Positions 22,169-32,316 of a stretch of DNA of 64,000 nucleotides are shown piece by piece. The DNA comes from Isoetes taiwanensis (taxonomy: Eukaryota; Streptophyta; Lycopodiopsida; Isoetales; Isoetaceae), in NCBI GenBank assembly GCA_021234155.1, contig JAJEKV010000046.1, positions 7,755,012 through 7,819,011 on the forward strand, in the 5' to 3' direction. The notes under the pieces were generated by a model. The model saw nothing but the letters and a program-made list of their open reading frames with translations, was not told the origin of the DNA and made no database searches. Positions within the stretch are counted from its first letter, which is position 1. Each line of letters starts with the position of its first letter. The position numbers and the translations under genes are program-made.

Positions 22169-24305
22169 TTGTATTCTGATCAGAGACATTTCTCTCCTTC
22201 AAAACATGCTCTTTATCATGCCCAAACTTCAACACATGTAACTAAAATCCCTGATGTTATTGAACCAGTTCCTCAAATTCCACAAAATATCACCCATGAT
22301 CTACAAAATATTATAAAACCAGTTCTACTAATTATGATAGCCCCTTCTAATGTCTTGAATTTGCCACCTCTTTCTTCCAAATCTAAAGCAAGAACTCTTA
22401 TCTCCAAAACTGTAGTTGAAGAGATTTCTTTCATAGAACCTTTGAATATAGGTGACACAGGGAATTCTATATCGGCCCACTTCCCACAATTTCTGGAAGA
22501 CAAGGTAGCTTCAATACAAGGTGGACAGAACATTCGTTTCAAGTTTAACACAGAGTTACTAAAGTGTAAGACTTTTTGTGAGGAATATAAATCCATCTAC
22601 AACTCCCTTCCTCCCTCACCAAAAACTGAATGTATGAAGGCTTTTATGCAAAGGTTAAGGTTAGTTAAAGGGTGGATAAAAAGGTGGGGGAGAGAATGGC
22701 CAAGGGAATGTTATTGAAGACCAAAAAGGTATTGAAAGCTTCTTTCAACAAGAATATAAAAAGCTGTTTGATAGCTATCAGGTTGAGGATCATACCCTTG
22801 AGGATTTCTTCCAAAAGATTCCAAAAGCTGAGGAGACAATTAAAGATGAGGAAATTCTTGCACTTTCCCAAGAGAAAGAAATATAGGAGACACTAAAATC
22901 TATGGCAACTGGAAAGAGCCCTGGGCCAGATGGTTTCCAGCCTGAATTCTATGTGGAATTTTGGGAATTCATAAAAGAAGATCTGGTTACCTTCTTTCAA
23001 GGAGCATGGAAAGCCTCCAGGCTTAATCCTGCTATAAATGCTGCCATATCACCTTAATATCTGAGGTGGATAATCCTATAAACATTGAGGATTGGAGACC
23101 AATATCCTTGACAAACACAAGTTACAAGATCTTAGCAAAAATCCTGGCAAATAGATTGAAGGTGATTTTGCACTCAATCATTAGTCCCGGTCAGTCAGAG
23201 CTTTCCTACCACAAAGGAACATATTGGAAAACTATATAGATGCTGCAAAAGGCCTTCATTGGAATAAGAGGTCTGGACAAAACTATATGCTCCTTAATTT
23301 AGATTTTAAACGCGAGCCTATGATACAATAAGCTGGCAGTTTTTGGAAAGAGCTATGGCTCACATTGGATTCCTAGAAAGCATCTACCAAAAGATTTGGA
23401 GATTCAATGTCAATTCAACTTCAGCTCTACTTGTAAATGGAACTCCAACCAATTTATTCAAATGCAAAAGAGGGGTAAGACAGGGATGTTCCCTAGCCCC
23501 CTATTTGTTTTTTATTGTAGCTGAGATGGTCACAAGAAGGGCACTACAAATGCAAGTTCATAAGGATATTACAAGTCTGGAACTCCCCCAGGGTAATGGT
23601 TTTTTCACCATCATGCAGTATGCAGATGACACTTTTGTATTTCTCAAAAAAGAGGATAGGAGTAGTCTGGAAATTTTTTTGCCGGCAATGGATAAATTTG
23701 GAGCTGCTGTAGGAGTTCTTCTTAATGGGACCAAAAGTGCAATCATTTGTGACACTCAAGATACTAATATACAAGGAATTAAGGTGTTGAACAACAATTC
23801 TGCCACAAATATCCTAGGTATCCCACTGTCTTTGAATACCTCTCTACATGGTTTATGGGAACCAATAGTGTCCAGAATCAAGAAGAAATTATCCATGTAC
23901 TCTTTTTCTCTTTCTTTGGCAGAAAGAGTGGAAATTGCCAATGTAGTAATAAGTAGTACACATGTTTATTTCTCATCAGCAATAGTTGGAGATCAAAATT
24001 CCTATAAGCAGATTGAGACAGCACTAAGAAAGTTCATTTCGGAGGGATCTCGTAAGGTTTCATGGATAGACTTAATCAAATCTAAAAAAGATGAAGGGTT
24101 AGGTTGTAAGGATATGTACATTCAAGCCCAAGCTCTTGCTGCAAAGATGATTTGGAGAGCAATATATGCTGTCAGGCCCTCCCCTGCTGTCCTACTAGTG
24201 CAATATTGGGTACAAGAATCACTACCAGTTGGAAGCCAAACTCTGAAACATCAATTACCAGCGGCTTCAGCTGTCTCCATGTACAGGTACATCGAATATT
24301 CTTAA
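22169..24305 (+). pseudogene. LINE reverse transcriptase ORF (broken)
   Basis: The first part (22169-22717) includes a region typical of the pre-RT linker (KCKTFCEEYKSIYNSLPPSP). After frameshifts, GKSPGPDGFQPEFY (about 22912) starts the fingers and NIEDWRPISLTNTSYKILAK follows at about 23080. The longest open frame (23343-24305, 320 codons) has RGVRQGCSLAPYLFFIVAEM (motif B), MQYADDTFVF (motif C, YADD at 23619-23630) and the thumb ILGIPLSL. The palm motifs are intact. At least three frame breaks upstream prevent a full product. Confidence 0.88.
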
Positions 24306-25768
24306 AAGGATGTTGGAGTCATGGAATAATGCTGCTCTATGTTATAGACCTCCTATCATAGATGCCAGATGCAAAGATCTTAATTTCTTTTGGCACCCTG
24401 AGTTAGCACCTGTGAATGTGGGATGTTTGGCTTTAACACCCTCAGAAATATATGCAGTGGCATAAGAATGGTATTAGAAAGATTGATGATCTAAGAATTG
24501 ACAGATGGATGACCTGGGAGGAAGTTGCAGATAGGACAAAAGGATCAGCTTTGGACCAGGAAATATAGAAGTTATTTATGGACAGAGTTGGTGGTTAAGA
24601 GGAATTAAGCTTAAATTCTAGTCTATGGCAGTTAAAAAATAAGAAGATATCTATAAGGAATATCTATAAGGCTCTAATAGAAAGGAAGCCTTCACGAGCA
24701 AGTAAATTATGGCAATGTGAGGAAGAAAAATTAGCTGAAGTATGTGCAAAAGGATGGCCAATATACACTGCCAATAAGATAACGACTTTCAGATGGATTG
24801 CTGTTCACCAAAGTCTACCTACAAATCTGAAAAGATCTAAATATGATACAACAGTCTCTAGTCAATGTCCCCAATGTGGAGATGTTGAAACTTCAAATCA
24901 TGTGTTCATATGTCCCTGGTTAATCAAGTTCTGGAGTTGGGCCTCCCAAATTAATAAGGGGGCTCCAGATGAAAACAATCTATTTGGTTTTTGGGAAGCA
25001 GAAAGAAACACAACAAGAACCCTGAGCTGTTGGGTAGTCTGGCTGCACAGGAATAGAGTGGTCATAAACAAACAAATCCCCTCTCTAATATGGCTGGAGC
25101 AGGCTGGAATAGCTTAGGGAAATTCTATGGCTTACATGATTTATATCTAACTAATCTAACTATCTCTGATGATGTACTTCACAGATGCATAGAGGAGACT
25201 CAATAGATTTGGAAGTTCGGACAGAGCAATGGGAGTGGCAGAAAATTTTGATGATGAGGAGACCTAACTGTCTAAGCTAGAACGTGAGGAGCTATTCATT
25301 CAACTCAAACAGGAGATGATACATGCAAAAGCAATCAAGAAAGTTCTGAAACGAAGTGAGGTATGGAGATTTAGCAGCCTCAAACCATATTTCATGAACC
25401 TATATCATAAATGGCAGCAAAAGAGAGAGGCACATGTTCTGCTCCTTCTGGATTTTTACCAATTTTCAGGTATCAGTTCTGGACAATCTCTTTACTATAT
25501 TTGGGAATCGGGCAGTAACAGACTTGACAATACAAGATCTTTTGGATGATGCATGAAGTTTGGTTACAGAAATTTTAGACAAGATTTCTAAGTTATGTCA
25601 TCTCTGAAACTATACAAACAGTATATTAACTTATGTTGTTTAATCTGGTTCATGGATCCATTTTATAAGGACCATGGCTTTTGGACTATAAGCTTAGGCT
25701 TTCTAGGCATGTCTTCTTGGATATACCATCGGATGTATCTCTTTTAGATGCAATATAAAACAAACCTT

Positions 25769-25774
<6 letters not shown>

Positions 25775-25808
<34 letters not shown>
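25775..25808 (+). other. LINE poly(A) tail
   Basis: Thirty-four consecutive A residues mark the 3' end of the LINE. Coding sequence of the piggyBac-like gene starts immediately after. Confidence 0.9.
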
Positions 25809-25810
<2 letters not shown>

Positions 25811-27819
25811 GGAAGAAGAGCCACTTGATGTTATGAGTGAAGGGCAAGAGGAAGAAGATGAAATTGATGATGTGCGAGGATGTGATCGAGGATGCTGATT
25901 ATCGGCCATATGGTGAGCACATATTTGATGAAGAGCAGGTTGCTATTACTATGCATAAGCGAGGCAGCCCAAATAAAAGGAAATTGCAACCTTTGAAGAA
26001 GGAAGGTAGTAGGCGTCGTGGTCGTCCACGTATTTGATATGAAACACAACCCCCTAACAAGTCAAGATCTATTAGTGAAGAGAATGCAAGCAATGTGGCA
26101 TCTACTTCTGGTATGAGAGACGAAACTTCTGAGGGTGATTGTATATGATGAGGAAGAGGAATTGCATGAAAGAGATGATTTGCAGATGGAGAGAGAGGGT
26201 CCAGCATTGCGTGAAGATGTGGATGAGGATGCATTGCCAGGAGCTGAGCCCACAATTGCCACATGGACCCTTGGTGAGGATTCTTTACCTCATAATTTGT
26301 TGCACACGCTTCCTTCTTATGATCTTGAGAGAGGACCAGCTACAAAAACAAAAAGAATGTCTCCATTTCAGCTACTCACGTGCTTCTTCTCACATACAAT
26401 GATGTCTCAGATCTGCCAAGAGACTAATAGGTATGCAGATGAAGTGAGAAATAAAGCAAGGCAAAAATTTTAGCATATTAGGAGCTGGTCTGCTGTAGAT
26501 GTGAGTACTATGTTCAGATTTTTGGGTCTGATTGTGGCCATGGCACTAAATCCATAAAATAAAGTTCAATCTTATTGGAAATCAGGTGAAGTTGGAGCAG
26601 TGAATTGGCCAAACTTTGGCAGATTTATGTTCCCAAAAGAGCTCAACAAATTAAAAGATTTTTTCACTTGAGAGACAATCATTTACATCCTCAAGATAAG
26701 AATGAAAGAGAGTATAGAATCTTCCAAGTTCAGAATGTTGAGAAAGAATGGAACAAAAAGTTTATTGAGTTGTATATACCAGGTAAACAGGTGACTGTAG
26801 ATGAGAGGATTATTCTGTCGAAATGCCATGAATCCCTTACGCATCTACAATCCAGAAGCCCTCATAAATTTGGTATTCAGCTTTGGACTTTATATGATTC
26901 GGCTTCTGGATATTGTCTACAGTTTGAGATCTATGACAAGTTCAAGCGAGAAGAGGGATTGGGATTTCATGCGGTATCCGCCCTAGTGAAGAAGCTTCCA
27001 CCAGGCCATAATGTCTTTTTTTACCATTATTTTACAAGTGTCAAGCTGCTCCAATGGTTATCAAAGAGAAGGCAAGGTGGTACATGTACTATCAACCCTA
27101 ATAAGACCAAAATATTTCCCATAAAGCTGCTGAGATTTGATGGAAGAAAGAAAGAGGTCCCAAAGGGAACTCCTAAGTTTGCATTTAGTAGGGAGAACAA
27201 CATTGTTGTTAGTGCATGGCAAGATAAAGAAGCAATTCTGTTTGCTTCTAATATGCACGGTGTAGATATGTCTACAGTCATGCGTTTGGTGGAGTGAGGC
27301 AACCGTCAAGAGGTTGCTGCTCCAGAGATTGCAGTAGCATACAATGAACACAAGGCCGGGTGTGATGTGCACAACAAAATGTGCTTGGCTTCAAACTATA
27401 GCTTGGAGAGGGAGCAAGTTTCTTGGAAATGGTGAAATTCTCTCTTTTGGGGAACGCTCGATTCTCTTTTTACCAATGCTTACGTTATTTATAAGCATTG
27501 AAATCCAGCAGTAACACATTATGGTTTTCTAACTCTATTGCAGAAAGAATTGATAGCTAATGACCTTGATGGAGCCAATTTGACAAGAGAGAACTTTCTG
27601 CACACTTCCACAAGGCATGCTACTTATTATAAATTCGAGGGGCAGCATAGAACATGTGTAGTATGTGCTGCCAATAGAATTGTGGAAAAAGAAGTTGGTG
27701 TTGTGCATGAGACCGCTAGTGCACGCAGATGTAAGGTTTATATTTGCCCAGGAGCATGTGATACTTTATACCATTCAGAGACGTGGAGTCTCTTGCAAAG
27801 AAAGCGGACAATGCTATGA
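25809..27819 (+). pseudogene. piggyBac-like (PGBD) transposase, dead copy
   Basis: An acidic N-terminal region (EEEPLDVMSEGQEEEDEID; RPYGEHIFDEEQ) leads into the DDE_Tnp_1_7 core: SPFQLLTCFFSHTMMSQICQ, FLGLIVAMALNP, NWPNFGRFMFPKELNKLKDF, and a 230-codon open frame at 26605-27297. The first catalytic Asp is present in VTVDERIIL (26800-26802). The usual FFDNYFTS second-Asp box reads FFYHYFTS, so that Asp is Tyr (27022-27024). The third is kept in GCDVHNKM (27364-27366). A Cys-rich C-terminus (CVVCAANR...CPGACDTLYH) matches the piggyBac RING-like finger. Several stops and frameshifts also occur. TTAA-flanked TIRs were not found, and the LINE may have removed the 5' end. Confidence 0.85.
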
Positions 27820-28439
27820 GGAAATCTAAAAGAGCAAGCAGGTAAGTGTAATTTCTGATGTACTTTCTTGTTTGAATGCTCTTTTATTGTTTACAACTAA
27901 CATAGGCACATGCATGGCTCTTTTTATTGTTTAGGACCCTGCACTGAAATTACAATTGCATGATAGCATGCAGGTTGTTAGTTCATTTTGCATAGGTAAA
28001 CCAATCTTTTTGCTGTTGTATTTCTGTCATGCTTTCAAACTTAGCATGCTTTCCTTTCATTGCAGTTTTGAGTGCAAATAAGGCTAAATTTTCAGACTCT
28101 AAATGCAAACTGTCTCTATCCACTTTGTAGGCAGCTCAAGTCAATTTTTGCATGGACTAGAAAAGTAACTAAATGAATGCCTTTTATATTTTATGTACTA
28201 TGGACCAAAATTTGCATGTATGTAAAAGTTCAGTGGAATTGCATGTCATTCAAAAGATAGAGTGTTAAAGTGCCTTTATATATGGTGCGCATGCATAAGG
28301 CATGCAGGAAATGTACATGCAAAAGACATATTCAAGGATTAAACTAAGGGTGTATAGTCAATACATGACTAATAGTTTCTTGACCTTCATACAAATAAAA
28401 GTTATATAAAAGTATGTAAATAGTAAGTTATATGATGTA
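27820..28439. other. No recognisable gene
   Basis: AT-rich non-coding sequence between the piggyBac-like gene and the unknown ORF block. It may include the 3' flank of the transposon. Confidence 0.45.
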
Positions 28440-29443
28440 AAGAGGATACAGATGATGCACCAGAGGAAATGGAATTTGTGCCACCTATTTGGAATAAAGA
28501 GCTGGGAGCTACTGCCTATGGCAAAAGCAAAATTTTATGCCCCACTCAAGCCGTGCAGGCACTGATCACCTGCATCAAGAATTCCAAGATCCACATGCTA
28601 ATTTTGGAGAAAGATATAGTGTCACACCTGGGTTTCAATGACTGGTTGGATTTGGTGCCCAGAATGAGCAAAGTAGGGGATAACTAAGATAAGGCAGCAA
28701 AGATCATTGAATATATATATGATAATCTCCCAAACATAATATACAAATGGGCTATGGCAGAGGATAAAGCAAAACAACAATACTTCTATGGTGTACTGGC
28801 CCTGGAAGAAGCCAGTAAAATTAACAACTCATGTTTGGCAAATGTGGTACTTGATAAGTGTGAATACAAAAAGGAGCAGACCAGTGATGATGACCTCTTT
28901 GGAGAATCTCTTCTGACAGAAGAAGAAAAAGTTTCATTAGCTTCAGGGCAGGCAGAAAATAAGGAGGATGGGGAGAAAGAGTTTCAATTTCACTCTGTAT
29001 AACTGTCTTACATTCTCCTCATTCCTGAAAGACTTGTAGAAGGACATGCCATATTTTGTAATCAAGGGATATGACGTAATAAGAATTTTGGGGCCCTGGC
29101 ACCAATCAGCAGAGATTCATGGATAATGTTAGGGGGTATCACTCCTCAACAAGAGAAATCGGCCAAAACTTCAGCTGAAAAAATAGTTAAAATTGTACAC
29201 AAAGAGAAAATAAAGCTGAACATAGACCACACGTTCCTCGACAAAAAATGTAACAAAGCTGATTGCAGCTACATAGCATATTATCTGAAAAGAATGTGGA
29301 GGGCAATGTGTCCATATTTTAAGTGCGAATGTGAACCAAGACTTAAGGGAAATACATGCAAAGACAACATGACGTGCTGGATCATGCAGTCTAGTACATG
29401 TTTAACAATCTGGATTGTGTGTTCCCTGGATTGTCAACTGTAG
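28440..29443 (+). pseudogene. Unrecognised long reading frame with in-frame stops
   Basis: One frame is open from about 28440 to 29443 apart from three stops (28685-28687, about 29000, about 29074). It encodes EDTDDAPEEMEFVPPIWNKE, helical segments (IIEYIYDNLPNIIYKW), an acidic tail (SDDDLFGESLLTEEEK), then ALAPISRDSWIMLGG and a Cys-containing stretch (KKCNKADC...CPYFKCECEP). Staying in one frame over 1 kb suggests a formerly intact protein of more than 330 residues. No family recognised. A viral or retroelement capsid-like origin is possible but unsupported. Confidence 0.35.
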
Positions 29444-29540
29444 CCCAAATGGTTTCCACGAGGAAATTATTGAAAACAAACTTAAGGACAGTATTAAAGC
29501 TTATTTGTCCTATTCGTAGATAAGGGGTACCTTAATAAAC

Positions 29541-29912
29541 ATGACCTTTGAGCTAGCAGCGGATCCATGGGGTGACTTAAAGCTTAAGTTCTCTAGTTGC
29601 AGAATGGCAGTTATATGTGAAAAGAGCATAAAGCCGGTATCTTTTATGAAAAACATAGAAACTGGTGGTAGCAATAGTTATAATAAAAAGCCTAAACAGA
29701 TGAAAGCAAGAGCTTCTTCAAGCTATAGTGGGACAAATTACACATCTCCACGTATCACGACCCCACCAGGTAAAGCTGAATCGAGCATAGCAGAAAACTC
29801 AGCAGTGGAAGAACTTGGCACACCAAATACTGCTGACAATTCAGTCACTAAACAAAATAAGGAGCAAAGCATCAAGAAATCAAACGACATGGTGCAGAAC
29901 TTAAAGTATTAA
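29541..29912 (+). pseudogene. Unrecognised ORF, Ser/Lys-rich
   Basis: 123 codons starting MTFELAADPWGDLKLKFSS, with a low-complexity Ser/Thr/Lys/Asn-rich second half. It follows the previous block in another frame and is probably the continuation of, or companion to, the same decayed unit. No domain recognised. Confidence 0.25.
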
Positions 29913-30192
29913 AGTATGATAAATACTGAAAAATGCTCCGAAAAAAATAATATGTTGAGGGCAATATCTTTGCATTTATGTGACAATTCTAAACTAATAG
30001 ATGAACACTACTTAAAAAGTATTCGTTCAGGATAAAGTGTGGAACTTCCTAACTGTTGGAAGCGAACACAGACTACTTCAATTAGCTGTGCATGCCATAT
30101 GTCCATGCGATGCTATAAAAGCCTCACCACTCATAAATTTGGTCTGAAGAATCGTCATATTAGTGTATATCAGGAATGTAACTTAGTCTAAC

Positions 30193-30590
30193 ATGAATTG
30201 TTATATACAGATCAGTAGATCCATCTTGAGGGATTCTCAGGGGAGGATGCACATTTCTGAGACCAAGGACAAAAACAATTGCTTATTCTTATCCAAAATA
30301 ATGGATAAAGTTTTCGTATCAAAAATAATAAGCAGACATATGACCAGTATATTGGAAGACATAGGTGTGGAAATCATGGAAAATACCATGTTTCATGGAA
30401 GGAAATATGCCACAAATCCTATACTGTTTTGGCGCAGAAGCAGGATAAAAAGTACCCATGTTCCAATCCGTGTATGAAGGGTTTTATAGAAAATAGCATA
30501 GGGCACGTTCGTATTACCAATCTCGGAATCATAAAAAGCAAAATGCTCAGAAACATGTTCAAGAAAGGCTTGGGGCATATCCAGATAAAG
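30193..30590 (+). pseudogene. Unrecognised ORF, same block
   Basis: 94 codons (30193-30477) beginning MNCYIQISRSILRDSQGRMH. The frame can be followed with stops to about 30590 (ISES...KAKCSETCSRKAWG). No family assigned. It lies in tandem with the two preceding frames on the same strand. Confidence 0.25.
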
Positions 30591-30599
30591 TTTTAAGCT

Positions 30600-31010
30600 G
30601 AAGGGATCTAAAAGAAGAAGTTAAAAAGATGCGTGCCACCAATTTCTGCTACTAAATTTGGCCTTGTTTCGAGATTTTTGATCCTGCTCAACAGCTACAG
30701 CAAAGTAATCTCCACTATTAGTCATTCAGGTGCCCATCTGTAAAGTTCTGGTTCTCTGCCCTGGAATTCGACTTTCTTGGATCAAATCCGGCCACATGCT
30801 TGATTTTTGCTACATATTCTAAACGAGGTGCACCCTGGACCACCACAGTCGTCGGATCTGTCAATCCGACGACCCAGACTATATGTTGGAGCCTCTGGAC
30901 ACCTCTCGTTTCGATTATGCTCAATTATGATTGGGGACACCTATGATTTTAAGATGTCGAATACGAGTTTGCCTAAGGTTTTGATGGTATATCGAGCCTC
31001 TATACGGTTT
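30600..31010. other. No recognisable gene; short inverted repeat
   Basis: Contains a perfect 10-bp inverted repeat with a 6-nt loop (GTCGTCGGAT / ATCCGACGAC, about 30848-30873) of unknown role. Confidence 0.4.
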
Positions 31011-31214
31011 CACTTAAGCTTTTAGAATATGAAATACGGAGATTCGAGCCTCTACCAAAATAACTCAATGTCCTAATAAGACTACTTTAACCAATCTAAC
31101 CAGTGAGCTAATGTGACTATTTTTTATCTTAAATCTATGTTTTTTTTTATAATAACCCATTGAATTGTTTTAGGGATATGGTCTATGGTTTCAAGAATTA
31201 TATCTATATCAAAT
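31011..31214 (-). repeat. tRNA-derived SINE-like unit, copy 1
   Basis: The minus strand carries a pol III A-box-like TAGCTCACTGGTTAGATTGG and, 60 nt on, a B-box-like GGCTCGAATCTC (first C mutated from T). The unit is duplicated head-to-tail with a 204-bp period. Tail sequence on the minus side is A-rich. It is not a functional tRNA, because no acceptor stem pairs. Confidence 0.55.
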
Positions 31215-31418
31215 CACTTAAGCTTTTAGAATATGAAATACGGAGATTCGAACCTCTACCAAAATAACTCAATGTCCTAATAAGACTACTTTAACCAATC
31301 TAACCAGTGAGCTAATGTGACTATTTTTTATCTTAAATCTATGTTTTTTTTTATAATAACCCATTGAATTGTTTTAGGGATATGGTCTATGGTTTCAAGA
31401 ATTATATCTATATCAAAT
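31215..31418 (-). repeat. tRNA-derived SINE-like unit, copy 2
   Basis: Second tandem copy of 31011-31214, with the canonical B-box GGTTCGAATCTC on the minus strand. Near identity with copy 1 indicates recent duplication. Confidence 0.6.
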
Positions 31419-31668
31419 CCCCCTGGAACCCCCTGTTATTTTGCTACATATTGATACTAAGAATCTGTTTCCATGTTATCCAATAGACCTCTGCTTTGAG
31501 AACCGTCATAATATTATCAAACTCGTTCCTGTTCAGAAACTTGAGCTTCTGGGTTGCAAGTCTAATCTTAAACCCTGTCAAAATTTGACCTTGCCCTGAA
31601 CCCCTGTTCTAGAAATAGCCTTTGCTAAGAAATCCGACCTTAACTTGCAACTTTTAGGAAGGCATAAT
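31419..31668. other. No recognisable feature
   Basis: Short non-coding spacer between the SINE-like repeats and the hairpin that opens the tyrosine-recombinase element. Confidence 0.4.
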
Positions 31669-31770
31669 CTTGCTGAGCTGGAAATTTTGCCTCAAAATTT
31701 CCAGCCGATGTGGCGGGCCACTCGCGGCTGTCAGCTGGAGATTTTGAGGCAAAATTTCCAGCTCAGCAAG
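31669..31770. repeat. Left hairpin, 37-bp arms
   Basis: Arms 31669-31705 and 31734-31770 pair with one mismatch; the 28-nt loop is GC-rich (TGGCGGGCCACTCGCGGC). It sits just outside the left TIR. Confidence 0.93.
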
Positions 31771-31781
31771 ATTTGCTGACA

Positions 31782-31803
31782 AAATTTTTAACACCTTGAA
31801 ATT
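31782..31803 (+). repeat. Left TIR of the YR element
   Basis: 22 bp, identical to the reverse complement of 36077-36098. Core TTTTTAACACCTTGAAATT. Similar to, but distinct from, the TIRs of the adjacent small element. Confidence 0.85.
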
Positions 31804-32028
31804 TTGGCTTACGTGCCCCCCTATGTGGCGTAAATTTAAAATAATTTTTTTTCACATTCGTGAACCTTCTCCCTGCATGATGTTCGATCGGCATGCTATC
31901 GGAGGTTTTGGCGATGATTTCCTCTGTTCTTCTGGTATATTAGGGTGGAATCGACCATTTTCTTTCTTAGCGCCTTGGAGCGCCGTAATTTGGAGTGATT
32001 TTGAGGCTTCTTGCAAATTTTGAAGTGA

Positions 32029-32210
32029 TTTTGAGGCATTCTTGGCATTTTGTGGAGCTTTTTCTTCGATTTCAGCCGAGTTCTTGGTGTTGGACTTGCA
32101 TGCAAGTAAAATTTTGGAGCAATTTTGAGGCATTCTTGGCATTTTGTGAAGCTTTTTCTTCGATTTCAGCCGAGTTCTTGGTGCTGGACTTGCATGCAAG
32201 TAAATTTTGC
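32029..32210 (+). repeat. Two about 94-bp tandem units in the YR gene leader
   Basis: TTTTGAGGCATTCTTGGC starts at 32029 and again at 32123, each ending near CTTGCATGCAAGTAAA. The repeat is upstream of the ATG, so leader or promoter. Confidence 0.88.
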
Positions 32211-32316
32211 CTTCTATTACTTAGTTTCTTATGTTTTGTTCCTTTTTAATGTAAGTTTTCTTGCAGGTGTCGCTAGGTGAGGAAATAGTGGAGTAAGATC
32301 ACGTTCTCTTGAAGAA

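Larger units (their letters stand above)
21733..25808 (+). mobile_element. LINE (non-LTR retrotransposon) with poly(A) tail
   Basis: A plus-strand element with a degenerate ORF1-like stretch (21733-22100), an RT with GKSPGPDGF and YADD boxes (22900-24305), a C-terminal zf-RVT-type cysteine motif (CPQCG...HVFICPW, about 24868-24920), a 3' UTR, and a 34-nt poly(A) at 25775-25808. That architecture is an L1-type plant LINE. Stops and frameshifts occur between domains. No apurinic endonuclease domain can be found, and only about 800 bp separates the ORF1-like end from the RT. The 5' end is uncertain. The tail abuts the piggyBac-like coding sequence. Confidence 0.85.

Noticed and set aside
23544-23941. 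Minus-strand ORFs across the LINE RT
   Set aside because: Antisense shadows of the RT coding frame.
28440-30590. Endogenous virus or rhabdovirus-like insertion
   Set aside because: Gene arrangement is suggestive, but no diagnostic protein motif was seen, so left as unknown.
31215-31320. Functional tRNA gene on the minus strand
   Set aside because: A-box and B-box motifs are present but no acceptor or anticodon stem pairs, and the unit is a tandem repeat. SINE-like is a better fit.
31852-32199. Open minus-strand frame of 115 codons, Lys/Ser-rich
   Set aside because: It is the antisense of the about 94-bp tandem leader repeat of the YR gene; its internal repeats come from that duplication.
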